Positions 36,425 through 47,480 of a stretch of 64,000 nucleotides of DNA are shown here, piece by piece. The first letter of the stretch is position 1; the number at the start of each line of letters is the position of its first letter. Below the pieces are notes generated by a model. That model searched no databases, was not told the origin of the DNA, and was given only the letters and a program-made list of their open reading frames with translations. Where the stretch lies: positions 248,948,767 through 249,012,766 of the forward strand of contig NC_134568.1 of assembly GCF_050947875.1 (NCBI RefSeq), read 5' to 3'. Made by a program: the position numbers and the translations under genes. This DNA is from Dermacentor variabilis. Taxonomy: Eukaryota > Arthropoda > Arachnida > Ixodida > Ixodidae.

Positions 36425-37295
36425 GATGACGACAATGATTATTATGGCGATTTGCTGCCATCCCTTTGAAACGGGGCGTTGGCCAATGGTCAGCTAGCCT
36501 GCTTGAGCTAATCAGGTAATTTATTCATGCTTATCAATCTAACATTTTGCCTACCATCTCCTTAAACTTTTTTCTCTTCCTTAAAAACCTATATTTTTAC
36601 CTTATACACTTATCTATGCCTGTAACGGATCCGGTCATATCAACCTGTTACCTGCATTTTTTCCACCTATACCCTAAACGACTCTTGCTTATCTCGACTG
36701 CTGACCGGTTAATGCTTCCATCCGCTATAAATCCCAGCGCTTCTGGAAGGTGGACGTTACCTAAGGGTATCGCTGGGTGAATGCCTTCGCATGCCAATTA
36801 GGATGTACTGGTGAAAAAAAATCACGCGCACGACACCTCGCGGAATAACCATGCCGCAACAGCGAAGGTAGAAGTCGACTATTTCTCCCTGTAGGTCATA
36901 TGACATTCGACGATCTGTGGTGGTGGTGGTGGTGGTGGTGGTGGTGGTGGTGGTGCATTGTAGCAACAGGCGGGTTTAGCCTGGCGATCAAGGCCGGCAA
37001 TTGCTCCGCTCGAGCGTCTCTTACAATACCGCTGAAGGGTATCACCATATGTGCATCAAACCAGCCTCTTAAGAATTCGATAAGGAGACGTGAAGCTTTT
37101 TTGCGGGCTATGTAATTCATATTCTAACAGCTGTTCTAGGATGTGCTTCCCAAAGGCAGCATGTGTAGCATAACTATAAACTGAGGATGCTACAATGCCT
37201 CCAGCTTTGTCTATATATGTGCTCAAGAATGAAACAGGCGTCCTTCCTTCTGATATACATTTCCATAGGCGCAACAGTTATCATGCCTCGAGTGT
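36425..37295 (-). repeat. Degenerate interspersed repeat, probably LINE-derived
   Basis: The block ATGATTATTATGGCGATTTG, GCCATCCCTTTGAAACGGGG, CAGCTAGCCTGCTTGA is, reversed, the 3'-terminal sequence I associate with tick LINEs whose ends read AAAGGGGATGGC..AATAATCAT. The region to 36780 and from 36957 to 37295 also has the look of repeat-derived sequence, split by a (TGG)n run. Class and extent are tentative. Confidence 0.4.
36917..36955. repeat. (TGG)n microsatellite
   Basis: Uninterrupted TGG repeat of 13 units. Confidence 0.95.
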
Positions 37296-37688
37296 TTATA
37301 AACGCTGTTACTTGCTATGCCTGAGGGGCAATGGAACAACCTTGATTCCGAGCATGAGCACAAATTCAAGAGCTAGTTGTTTCGGCGTACTAAACCAGCA
37401 TCGCCGGAAAGACAAAGGACACAAGAATTTCAAACTGACGCCACAAGCGCCGACGCCATCGGCATACGTGCAAACATGCATGCGGTAACCGTTACGAAAT
37501 GATGGTTCTTCCTGCATCGGCAAGAATGAACGATTTTTAAACTAAGATATAAAGCAGGTTTTTGGAGGAGACTGTTAATAGCCGGTACTAAAAGCGTTTA
37601 ATGTGCGAAAAAAGAAATTAGGTCATGAAATTTGAAAAAAATATGCAGGACATGGTCTGTGTGTGTGAAAACTTTATTGTAATGAGGT

Positions 37689-38030
37689 CCGGAGGCTCGA
37701 CTTCTTAAGCCAAGGCTCCCACGTTGGCACTGTCAGGCCAAACCTTTCAGCGACACATTGGACCTTCTGGACTGCCCTCAGTTGGTCCTGAAACAATGGG
37801 CTTTGAATCCTTTTCTCCCACTGTGTCCATTCTTCAACGAGGTTGGGGAGAGTCGCGGGACACCCCGCCAGCATATGCCTGATTCCAATGATGCCATTAC
37901 AATCGTTGCAGTCCATCTTAATCTCCCTCTCTTGATATATTTTATTAATGTTATACGGTGTGGGATATGCACCCGTTTGCAATAAGCGCAATGAGACTGC
38001 CTGAGCCCTGTTCAGTTTTGAATGTGGCAA
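37689..38030 (-). pseudogene. LINE C-terminal Cys/His tail
   Basis: Reads LNRAQAVSLRLLQTGAYPTP, MDCNDCNGIIGIRHMLAGCP (Cys-x2-Cys ... His-x4-Cys knuckle), then FQDQLRAVQKVQCVAERFGL and TVPTWEPW. The end matches the fragment at 57727-57885 (DQLRAVQRAHVTAEGLGLSV), so both come from the same LINE family. Confidence 0.85.
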
Positions 38031-38129
38031 TGGGAATTGTCTGCGTCCTAAATAGTAATGTTTGGTAACCTCATTGTATGTTATTAAATGATGGTGAACG
38101 GCTCGGTTGTGACTGTCACGGTTAGCAAG

Positions 38130-38372
38130 TCATCGTGCCAAGCCATGAGCAACCTCGTTGAGGTTTACCCGAGTCTCGTCCACTTTCCCCATATGCGCAG
38201 GAAACCATCGGATTTCAGTTCTCATAATCCCAATGTTTTCAAAAAGTTTGGCTGCAACTACAGCTACGTAGCCTTTATCAAAACACTTTACAGCGGATTT
38301 CGAAACACTGTAAATGCAGGCCCACTTATTACTCCTGATGGCTAGAGCAATTGCCGCTTGTTCCGCCACCAT
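38130..38372 (-). pseudogene. LINE RNase H core with lost catalytic Asp
   Basis: Reads AEQAAIALAIRSNKWACIYS, then VSKSAVKCFDKG, then WFPAHMGKVDETRVNLNEVA and HGLAR. The second catalytic residue (Glu in AEQAA) is present. The position normally read as Asp in a (T/S)DS motif is Val (SVS; codon GTT), and the NxxAHxxAR end is kept. The enzyme would be inactive. Confidence 0.8.
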
Positions 38373-38905
38373 GGGGTCCTCATGGTAAAAATAGTGAGAG
38401 CGTCTTGCACCTTTCCTTGATAATTTGATACAATGGCCGTATATGCTTCTTTACCTTTCACCCAGGCAGCATCAACTATAGCTGCCAGTTGGTTCTGCTG
38501 CTCCATTTCCTGCAAGAGTGCTTTAGCTCTTGCCTTTCTCCTTTCGACATTATATTCTGGATGCATGTTTCTGGGGAGAGGGTTGGTTCTTATCTTGTTC
38601 CTAACTTCAGTCCTTAATTCTACTTCAGCCTCTATTGGGCTCCTTGATGTATTCAGTTCTGCACCTATTGCCTGTAATATGTTCGTGCCAACTCGTGACT
38701 TTGTCAATCTTTCGTGTTGCGCTAGCTGTTGGGCCTCCGCGATTTCTTCCATTGTGTTGTGCACCTCTAGACTCATGAGTTTGTCGGTTGCAGCGTTACT
38801 GGGTATCCCTAGGGCTACTTTTTCGAGCATCCTGAGCATCACATTAAGTTTGTTAAGTTCTGCCTGCTTCCATTTGAATAATACAGCTGGAGTGACAGAG
38901 AGCAA
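38342..38905 (-). pseudogene. LINE thumb/connection and start of RNase H
   Basis: The frame reads LSVTPAVLFKWKQAELNKLN, GIPSNAATDKLMSLEVHNTM, EEIAEAQQLAQHERL, SRVGTNILQAIGAEL and IRTNPLPRNMHPEYNVERRK. This is the usual region between RT and RNase H in I/LOA-type elements. AIVDAAWV near residue 142 is the first RNase H strand with its catalytic Asp. The frame is lost just before the RNase H Glu helix. Confidence 0.85.
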
Positions 38906-39095
38906 AGGCGTGTATTAGCCTCAAAGCGCTGTGTTCTCCTAAGCCTCTGTGTCTATTGGCAATTCTCCTTAGTAACCTAATGACTTCATCTGTTTTATTC
39001 GAGGTACGTTGTATTGTTCTATAGTTAGTATTATTTCCGTCTATGTGATACCCAAGAACCTTGATTTTTTCAACTAGCCTGATTGCGGATCCTTC

Positions 39096-40296
39096 TTAAG
39101 TGTATAAGCACACTCTTGGCTCATCTTCCGGAACGTAACCTCTTGGTTTACGACCTTTTCTGCGATGTTTAATGACTAAGAGTTCTGATTTGGCTCCCGA
39201 GCATTTCAACTCCATGTCTTTCAGTGTGTTCTCTACAACATATAAACTTTCCTGTAATCTGGTCTCTGTCTGTCCTACATTGCCCTTGGCACTCCATATG
39301 GTTATGTCGTCGGCATATATCACATAATGTATACCCTCAATTTTCTCCAGATTTCTTGCAACCTTGGACATTGCTAAATTGAATAGCATGGGTGAGAGCA
39401 CAGCCCCTTGTGGAGTGCCCCTATTTCCCAAATTCTTAGCTTCTGATTTAAGCTCACCCAGCATGAGTTGTGCAGTTCTATTTCTAAGAAAGTCCTCAAT
39501 CCTGTTAAAAAGTCTCTTACCTAAACCCATCTTCGAGAGAACGTCAAGTATTGCCTTATGCTTTATACGATCAAAAGCTTTTTCCACATCCAATCCCAAA
39601 AGAGCTTTCGTATGCGCTAGGCTGGCCTGTATAAGTTGATGTTTGATCAGCAGCATAGCATCCTGAGCTGACAGCCCGGGACGAAAGCCGATCAAGTTGT
39701 ATGGGAGGATGTCGTTCTGCTCAACGTATTTCGTGAGTCGATTTAGGATGACATGTTCTATAGCTTTGCCTAGACATGACGTTAAGGAAATAGGACGGAG
39801 GTTGTCTAGAGTGAGTTGTTTGCCTGGCTTTGGTACGAGGGTAGTATTGGCCACCCTCCATTCCTTTGAGTATACCCCTTTTCCCCAACATTCATTGAAG
39901 TGTTCAGTTGGATAAGAGATTGATTCATCATCTAGATTTCTTAATATCTTGTTAGTTATTCCGTCAGGTCCAGCCGCCGACCTACCATTAAGACTGTGAA
40001 GAGCCGCCCTCATTTCACTATCAGTGAAGTCCCGGTCAAGTTCTTCACATATGCCTCCCGTATATTCGGGGCTCTCGTCTCCTTCGTTTGGTTGTTTAAG
40101 TGGGAGATATTTGGCTGCGAGACTATCCATGATATCCCTCTCTGTTTTATGTTGGCTTTCCTGGTGAACCAACTTAGCTATAACTGTTCTCTTGCTTGTC
40201 CTTGTTTCATTCTCGTTGAGCAAGTGCTTGAGGAGGTTCCAGCTACCTCCATGTTTGAGTGTGCCATCAGCCGAATTACAGATCTCATCCCACTGT
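39096..40296 (-). pseudogene. LINE reverse transcriptase domain
   Basis: An open frame of 375 codons (from 40223) contains the RT palm. It holds GRSAAGPDGITNKIL near residue 81, LRPISLTSCLGKAIE near 142 and IGFRPGLSAQDA near 178. Motif A is GLDVEKAFDRI near 210 (catalytic Asp), motif B is NRGTPQGAVLSPMLFNLAM near 268, and motif C is YADD near 303. The frame extends upstream without a start to about 40290. Downstream, after RVCLYT and a stop near 39097, the thumb continues in another frame (KVLGYHIDGNN.TNYRTIQR around 39070-38960). RT residues look intact, but the gene as a whole cannot make a full polyprotein. Confidence 0.9.
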
Positions 40297-40580
40297 TGCG
40301 ATCACAGCATCTCGATGAGCCCTCAGCATCTTTCTTGTGCGCAGAATTTGCATCGTGCGTGGAATGAGTGATTTGGTAATCGCACAACGCAGCGAGAGAT
40401 AATCACGTCATGGCACCACGTCCTGCATTAAAAAGAGAAATTGATGATCATGCAGGACGTGGTGCCATGACGTGTTATCTCTCGCTGCGTTGTGCGATTA
40501 CCAAGTCACTCATTCCACGCACGACGCAAATTCTGCGCACAAGAAAGATGCTGAGGGCTCTTCGAGATGCTGTGATCGCA
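40297..40580. repeat. Near-perfect 132-bp inverted repeat with 21-nt loop
   Basis: Left arm 40297-40428 and right arm 40450-40580 are reverse complements with three substitutions and one indel (about 97% identity). The loop is 40429-40449. The arm starts at the 5' breakpoint of the LINE at 37660-40296. A transcript from either strand would fold into a long hairpin. Confidence 0.9.
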
Positions 40581-41649
40581 GCCATTGTTACATTTGCCTT
40601 TCGCGTTAAGTTATATATCTGTGTAATTGCCAAACATAGTGGCCTTGACTTTTATCCTCCAAATGTCCATGCAGGTACAACGCACGTGACCAACCCGCCT
40701 ATCTTGTTCTGCAGGACCACCGGTATAATGTGGTCGGAAAGAAGAGCAATCTATACTCACAGCGGCGGACTTTACTTATTAAACATGATCATTTTTGCTA
40801 TTGTTTCTATTTCCCTCTGCGATGGGAATTCGACACCTTTGAGGCCTTAGTCGCACGAGCTGCTCATTCCTGCGCGAAGCTAGCAATGAGGCGACAAATA
40901 GTCGCGAAAAAAGAAGAAAAAAAGATCTGAAAGAAGTCACATTGAAAACTTCGCGAGAAGGCGCCACGCTCTACGTTAGTGGCGGGTATTGAACCCCACA
41001 ACGAGGCACCCCGCTCTCGCCACAGCAACCCATATGTTCACGACACGAGTTTGACGCGAGATATTTTTTTCATAGTTCTCTTTCTGTCTAGTTTTTTTAC
41101 AGCTTTAATACGCAGCGCCGGTTGTTCAGCAAGATGGTGACGTCCATGCCTAATGCTTTCCATGGAGCGAAATGTCATGTATAGTTTGCGTCATCTGAGG
41201 TAGGTTGAGTGACGTAAGTGTTTATTCAGCTCTATTGCGGCATTGCACCCGCCGCTTCGTTACTAATGCTACGCATGGATGACGTGAGAATGGCACTCGC
41301 CTACACCGTGCACGCGAAAAGTCGCAGGATGTTTAAACGCCGAGGTGAACCGATGGTAACCGATAACAAAATTCCTTGCAGACGCGGCGTCATGCGCCAG
41401 AGATTAGTCGTTAAGCCACTTGCCCACGTTACGAGGTGCGCAGGAAGAACGGTTTGAAAAGCCAAGCTCGAAACGCACATACGGGTGAAAATTAAAAAAA
41501 AAGAGTGCTGAAAAGCAAGTTCTATATCCTCCTGAGACCCGGGATACATTTAGGTGCACAGATTTTTCCCAAACTTTCAGAATAAGTCAGTAGGATTATG
41601 AAGGTGAAAAGTGTTAAATATTTTTTTTTCAATAGCCCTGATAGTTTCA
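40581..41649. other. Non-coding, no gene seen
   Basis: A possible decayed tRNA-like B box (GGGGTTCAATACCC on the minus strand near 40990) was noted but not supported by an A box. No exon recognised. Confidence 0.3.
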
Positions 41650-42903
41650 GTCCAGCGCGATGTCCAATATATTGGACACTGGCATGCTACCCGGTCTTTT
41701 TTCACCCAGCGCGTATGTAATGACGTACCGCAGATATTGCGCTCAAACTCGTGTGCAAAAATATTTGATTAACTCGAAAGGCAAAGTAGTGAATAAAGTA
41801 CATAAAAAGAGCATTTCTCCGCTCAACAAGGATTTCGCTCTTGTGTTCACTTCCTGCGGGCAATCTCAAAGCACCTTCTGTCTTTTGTGATGCAGAATAA
41901 GAGCGAACATTCCGTGCTAAAGAACTTTGTTTTCATGTCGCAGCCCTGTAGTCTGCAACGGGCAGCGTTTGCAGTGTCTGCCAGCCTTGGGCAGTGGCTA
42001 GTGCTTTTTTCTTGGGGTTCTCCTGTAGACAGTTGAGCCTGCTTTGATGGCGGATGCCACTAGGCTTTGTTCTCACTCTCCGTTTCATCCTGCTTCTTCC
42101 CTTGAGCCACGAGGGTCTCGGCAACAAATAGGTGGAACTGCATATATTTGAGTATTTCTTTCCGCTGTTTCTTTAGGGAGCGCCTGTCCCGCGTGTACTG
42201 CACCCAGGAGTTGCTGAGGACAATGTCGAAGAGGTGAAAGATGGCTCCGATTGTCCACTTGTTGACGCGTGCTTTTATCCTGTAGTAACTTATCAGTCGG
42301 TCTGCCATGTCAACACCGCCCATGTTGACGTTCTACATGCGTACCATATCTGGTCGAGGGACATCGATATGTATTTTTTTTTTCATTACGAGACCACCTG
42401 CGACAGGTGTCTTGCGGGTCCTGGCCATGGATTGAAGAAAGAAAGGTTATCGGCTTATTCATCAGACACGCGAGGCCGGTCTCCTATAGAAAAGAAGAGA
42501 CGCGATTTCGTCCACAAGGCGCTAAGTACCAGTAGTACTCGTTTGCTGTTCATAACAACGCCATCGCAAAAGCACGTTCAAAATAACTGGGTGGAGTCCA
42601 AGCGTCCTACGTAATGAACACGCGAAATCAAAGGCAGCGTAAAAAAAGTAAGCTCGCGAACAGTTTAAATTTCGTATTCTGCGCGTTCGCTGTTGTATTA
42701 ACTTTAATATAAAATTAAAGATATGCCCTGAAAGCAGGTAGAAATGCGAGAAACAGTACTTACTTCTCCGGCAGCTGCCGGTAAAACGCCGCGCCCCTGA
42801 ATGCCGCCATTGTGGAACTGTTTCGGTGGGAATTTGAACGATGTACTTTCATCAATGCTGCATAGATGGCGCGAGCAGGTGTCCAATAAATTGGACAGCG
42901 CGG
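41650..42903 (-). mobile_element. Decayed piggyBac transposon bounded by matching palindromes
   Basis: The left edge has GTCCAATATATTGGAC (41662-41677) next to TCGCGCTGGAC in reverse. The right edge has GTCCAATAAATTGGAC (42881-42896) next to AGCGCGGC, so the two edges are inverted versions of one another. Inside, on the minus strand, lies a piggyBac transposase relic (41893-42590). Exact termini and TTAA duplication were not resolved. Confidence 0.65.
41893..42590 (-). pseudogene. piggyBac transposase C-terminal half
   Basis: Segments in order: CDGVVMNSKRVLLVLSALWT (about 42560), HGQDPQDTCRRWSRNEKK (about 42420), then a one-base slip in an A run. VPRPDMVRM follows, a stop, then NVNMGGVDMADRLISYYRIK, FHLFDIVLSNSWVQYTRDRR and ILKYMQFHLFVAETLV. 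After another stop comes the Cys-rich tail CRLQGCDMKTKFFSTECSLL with FCITKDRRCF. GGVD..D is the hallmark late DDE-domain block and the Cys-rich finger is the piggyBac C-terminus. At least two stops and a frameshift make it non-functional. Confidence 0.88.
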
Positions 42904-42953
42904 CTTTATGAGAATAAAGGCCTTGTCACAGGAGTACTGTCTCATTTCTGAAT

Positions 42954-42969
42954 GTCCAATATATTGGAC
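42954..42969. repeat. Third copy of the GTCCAATATATTGGAC palindrome
   Basis: Identical to the 41662-41677 palindrome and 57 bp outside the piggyBac right edge. It may mark the remnant of a second element or a duplicated terminus. Confidence 0.75.
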
Positions 42970-43224
42970 AAATCCCCATAGTGGCGTCTCAGGAGGATAT
43001 AGTCGCGATAGGATGAAATACGGAAACTTTGTTTCAGCAATAGTTGTATTGTCTTTTCCAACATGTTGTATAAATGCACAACATTTTTCTTTGTTGTCAT
43101 TTAAGTTGAGGAAGCAGCTGAGACCCATTATAGTACACTACTCGTTGCCTTTTTGAAAATGAATTCTCGAGATACTCCACCGCGATAGTGTGCGCTGATC
43201 GTAACCGGCGCTGATTCTGTGTCG

Positions 43225-43356
43225 TGCTCTCTATCTCTCTACCTTTTTCTAATCTTTCAAACCTCCTACCGCAGCTCCCTGCCCCCTGTGTAGGATATCA
43301 AACCGGATTTTTCGTTCTGGTTCGCCTTCATGCCTACCTGCCTTTCTCCTTTCTCC

Positions 43357-43411
<55 letters not shown>
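43225..43411 (+). repeat. LINE 3'-tail remnant with (CT)n
   Basis: CCTGTGTAGGATATCAAACCGGA, a CTGGTTCGCC block and a 52-bp CT run (43360-43411) repeat the layout of the other LINE tails. There is no coding part. Confidence 0.55.
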
Positions 43412-43413
<2 letters not shown>

Positions 43414-44196
43414 GCCTCTGTGTTTCGATGTCTTCAAGCTCATTTTCGGGCCAAGGCCTCAAGAAGCAAAACGGCCAAGTCACCAGCCAAATTGCGTATA
43501 ATTACAGCACATTGAGATTTAAGAGAATGATGTTGATCTCTTTAATACGTTCGTATACTCCAAAGTGACGAGACCTCGTGAAGCAAAATCAAAAATGAAA
43601 AGGAACGATTGGAACGATCGCGTGAGCTCAAGTTCAGCTGCTTCAAAAGACCGGTTATCACGCATGGAATGGCTTCAGAAAGTGACGCGGTGCTCTTTGT
43701 TTTGACAACAATAGCGAGCGCCCATCGGGATTTATCGCTACCGACAGTGCGAAAAGCATGCAGTGGCAACAGGACCATGTGCTCTCCGTCCACTTGGCAG
43801 ATAGCATTGCCCTTGTGCGTGGATAGTTTAGTTGCACATCACTATGATTTAAGTAACGTGGCTTGCGATGCGCATACCTTTTCACATGGGTACTTCTTGG
43901 CCCACATTCCCCCAAAAAAAGAAAGGAAGGAAAGTTCTTATGCTACAACTGTTCTGAAATTAGCATGGCGGCCGGCCCATAGCAAAACAGCATTTGCGAA
44001 GGATAGCTTTGTGAATTCGGCCTCTTATTTTTCATGTTTTTCGACTCGAGCGGTTTGTTTCCGCTAATGGCAGTGACATACAATGCTATATCAGTTATTA
44101 ATGCAGGGTGATTGTGTCGATCCGTACATCTAATGCTGCATGTACCAATAGCTGTTCCCTCTATTGGTTGCGATACGATAACCGACTCAAAGTGCA

Positions 44197-44198
<2 letters not shown>
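43412..44198. other. Non-coding, no gene seen
   Basis: The plus-strand frame 43609-44067 (152 codons) has no domain, and its codon pattern is not persuasive. Confidence 0.3.

Positions 44199-44245
<47 letters not shown>
44199..44245. repeat. (TA)n tract
   Basis: Uninterrupted TA repeat. Confidence 0.96.
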
Positions 44246-44246
<1 letters not shown>

Positions 44247-44489
44247 GTGAGAGTTTGCCGGGATCCGATAGTTGAACAGGCACTTGTAGGTTGAGGCCGC
44301 ACGTACGAAAAAAAAAAAAAAACCGATGCTTTATTTCCTACGTTTCTCCACCTTGATGCAGCGGTACGTCTCCCATAAAGCATCTATCTTCTCGAAAACC
44401 GTTTACAACAAAAATGATTGAACGCTCTACATATGGCATCGCCTACATTTAGCAGTATTATTTTCCGTTTAAATTTTGCAAACGATGCA

Positions 44490-44830
44490 AACCGTTGTCC
44501 ACGGGTTCGTACACCTGGTGTGAGGCGGATATACCTCGACGTCGAAACCGAGGGAGCAAATCTGGCGACACGGCAAGAACAGAAGCGCTTTCGGCGCGCC
44601 TCTCCCGCTGCAGACACGCACGCAGCGACGGCCGACGCTGCTGCACCGGGCAGCGGCGAGCTCAGGCGGGCGCCTGCCGAGGAAAGAACACACGCGCCTC
44701 GCTCACGAAGTCCGCGCATTTTATGCGAAAAGCCCTGCGCCGCGTAGCAGGCACACAAGCAGGTTCTGCCATAAAAATGACTCTCAAAAGCGGCCGGAAA
44801 GGACAGCGCCATAGACGCGGGCGTTGAAAG
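44490..44830. promoter_or_regulatory. CpG-rich island (candidate regulatory DNA)
   Basis: CG-rich block with a TTTATGCG word near 44720. A minus-strand frame through it (44384-45124) begins at TTG and shows no domain, so it is not called as a gene. Confidence 0.25.
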
Positions 44831-45265
44831 GGGGCCTATTGATTCGCGAGTGTTGTAAAACTGTTGTTCCGACCGCTCCTTTCTCTTCCCCTCTTCGCTC
44901 GGTGCTTTTTGTTTTTCTTTTCTTTCTCCCTTTTCTTCTCGGATGCAAAAGTCCGCATAACAGGCTGGCCGCGATTGCGGAGTCCGCACGCATTCCCCCA
45001 TCGCACCTTTACCCCGTGCCTTATGGCTCCGCGCGTACCTTCTCCCGTTTTCTTCTTCCTTTTCCTGAATCCAAGCTTTTATTTTTCTTTCATCTTCACT
45101 CACTGCTGCCTTGCGAATACGCAAGTTTTAGTGAAAGTCGAATGCGGCGACGTAACTGCTGCCTTTAAGTGTGCAATTTTGGCCTTACAGTGCTTGCCCT
45201 TCTATTTCCGCGTGAAAAGACAAATAATGCTCTCGTTCTGTTCATTACCCTTCCATTTGCCCCTT

Positions 45266-45372
<107 letters not shown>

Positions 45373-46549
45373 GTTAAGCGAAGTTTTCGAGAAACGGGTA
45401 ATTAAAAGCTGTATATAACAGCTAAATGGGATGAACACAACTGCGTTTATTTTCATCCTATGCGTGCACCATGTGACTGCGAACGATGATTACACGCCGC
45501 AGAGGTCCGTAGTTTGATTTCATGCAATGCCCAACGTTCAAAAGCTACGACGATATGCGAACGTACGAGGACTAAGATGATGTAGGCGGTATCTGACGCC
45601 TGTCGATGGAACAACAGTGATAACGGGTGTATGCAGAGAGCATCGCTAGACATATATGAAAACATTCAAGGGTTATATTCACCGTTTTTTCAGAATGGCT
45701 ACATATAAAGCAAGTGACACATACCCAATTGGCCAAGAATTAGTGTAGCCCAAATATAAGAAATAAAAGGAAATCGAAAAGTGCCGCTGAATAGCATGCA
45801 CTATTCCCTTAAGGGGTCTGTCTCATTTAGAGATACCTATGAGCCAAAATTCCGTGTACTGGTGTTCTGACGTGACTCATTTTTTTGTTACGCATATCAG
45901 AGGTGCGCTCACTGCTACAACTATGTCGTTCAAAATTCCGTACTCTACGTTTAAGCCATTCGGTGACACGCGGAATATAACAGAAATGAGGAAACCAAAG
46001 GTAGAGGAAGCGAAGGAAGCCGTATAAAAAACACCATAATCAAACGTCATTCGAAGCATTGGAATTACGAAAGTTCGGTGAGCGGATTTTGGCTATCCGT
46101 TTAATGTATAGCGCGCACATTTAAGAATTGCTTGAGCGAGTACAGCGTCTTGTCTGGATGAACGCGTTATACACTATCATAAATCGCGCTGCCCTATCGC
46201 TTGGGTGCCCCTCGCACGTCGTATTTCTTTTTTATTATCAGGACGCGTGTACATATAACTGTGAGTTAGAAGCAATTGGCGAAGTTAGGTTAGCTATCCA
46301 ATATATAGTTCGACGGCGATTCTCGTTCCCGGATCTATATCGCACGCCACAAAGCGTTTGTCACAACCTAGGCTCGTGCAATGTTCACAGACCATCGGGT
46401 TGTGTTTCTGCATTTCACACTGCGCTCTTTGCCAGCAGTTTTGTTTTTCAGTATACTTATGCAGCACCAAGGCGTTAAAGGCAACACGTTTTGTGGCTCT
46501 ATCGATAGATCTCTTCACTGCACACGCTGGCTATATCTGTAGCCTTGGA

Positions 46550-46551
<2 letters not shown>
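45373..46551. other. Non-coding, no gene seen
   Basis: AT-rich; no exon, RNA gene or repeat family recognised. Confidence 0.3.
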
Positions 46552-46585
<34 letters not shown>

Positions 46586-46594
46586 AAAAAAAAA
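46552..46594. repeat. (CA)n followed by A run
   Basis: CA repeat to 46580, then 14 A. It could be the tail of an old retroposed copy. Confidence 0.9.
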
Positions 46595-46599
46595 GCCAT

Positions 46600-47480
46600 T
46601 CACGGTACCACCTAAAGGTAGCGGATGGTCGTCGCGTCCGCGTGGGTCGCACCAGGATGTCAGGGGACCCACGCCAGCGGCCAGCGCGAGGCTTGTAACA
46701 ACAGCCGCGCCTTTTGCTGACAAGAGGATATTTGTTGCGGCGCGTGCGCCACCCACCACGGCCGCACGAACAATGCGGCACAGCGCTAAGGAAAGGGGAG
46801 AGTGCAGAACACGACAAGCCACTCTGCGTAATTAGATCACGTCGATAATGAACGCTAATTAATAACGGAACAAAGCGCCCCCTTTCTGCTTGCGCGTGCG
46901 TCCAGTGACCGTGCCTGATATCAGTGTGGACACAGTGTATAATGGGCACCGCTCCTCCCTAAACCTGAAAACAAACTTGGTGCGTTCAACTTTGCCTCCT
47001 CGTGCTCCATCCACCTATAAAATAATCTGAAAAGAGGACAGAAAGAGGAGAGGCAGCGAACTTTGCAGCAGCACAAGGCGCTAAGGCGCTTGAAGTAAGG
47101 AGGAGAGAGACGAGAGGGTGCGAGGAGCTGTGGACAAGCGAATCGCATGGAAACAAGGCGGCCGCTATATAGTGGCGGCGAGAGAGAAGGGGGCTGAAGG
47201 CGGCAGGGTTTGTTTTGTGCACGTCCGAACGACGCTGCTATTTTGACATCACGTAACTCGTTTTCATGCGCTGCCCGGCGCTCGCCTGCGGTTCCCTGCG
47301 GCCTCGCTGGCGCCGAGCAGCGCTCATTTGGCGAACCGGACCGTGCTCGCATGCACGTCGAGGAGCCCGGGCAGCCTTGTCGCGCGGTCGGGCCCGAGAA
47401 ATCCTAGAGCTGTCCACCGGCGTGGGCTACATACATCACGGCTGGCATTAAAAATTCATTAGGCGGAAAATGCGCCCGCC
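46600..47480. promoter_or_regulatory. GC-rich block with an AT core (candidate conserved element)
   Basis: GC-rich from 46600, strongest at 47200-47420, with CTATATAG at about 47164. An AT core at 47447-47465 (GGCATTAAAAATTCATTAGG) and nearby CGATTACCCC and TAATGGGC words resemble homeodomain sites (TAAT/ATTA). Overlapping frames on both strands have no domain. The regulatory role is inference. Confidence 0.3.

Larger units (their letters stand above)
37660..40296 (-). mobile_element. 5'-truncated LINE (I/LOA-like, RT plus RNase H), 2.6 kb
   Basis: Similarity runs continuously on the minus strand from a segment reading WDEICNSADGTLKHGGSWNL (about 40290) through reverse transcriptase, thumb, RNase H and a C-terminal Cys/His tail. 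It finishes at an AATAAAG signal (37678-37672). Several frameshifts and stops break it. The upstream endonuclease and ORF1 are absent: protein similarity ends at about 40297, exactly where a palindrome begins. The clade call rests on RNase H presence and motif style. Confidence 0.88.

Noticed and set aside
40930..41030. Possible tRNA gene on the minus strand (GGGGTTCAATACCC)
   Set aside because: There is a B-box-like word, but no A box or foldable acceptor and D arms could be placed.
44384..45124. Longest non-retroelement open frame (246 codons, minus strand)
   Set aside because: It begins at TTG rather than ATG, runs through a CpG-rich block where stop codons are rare, and shows no domain or consistent codon pattern. 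Treated as chance.
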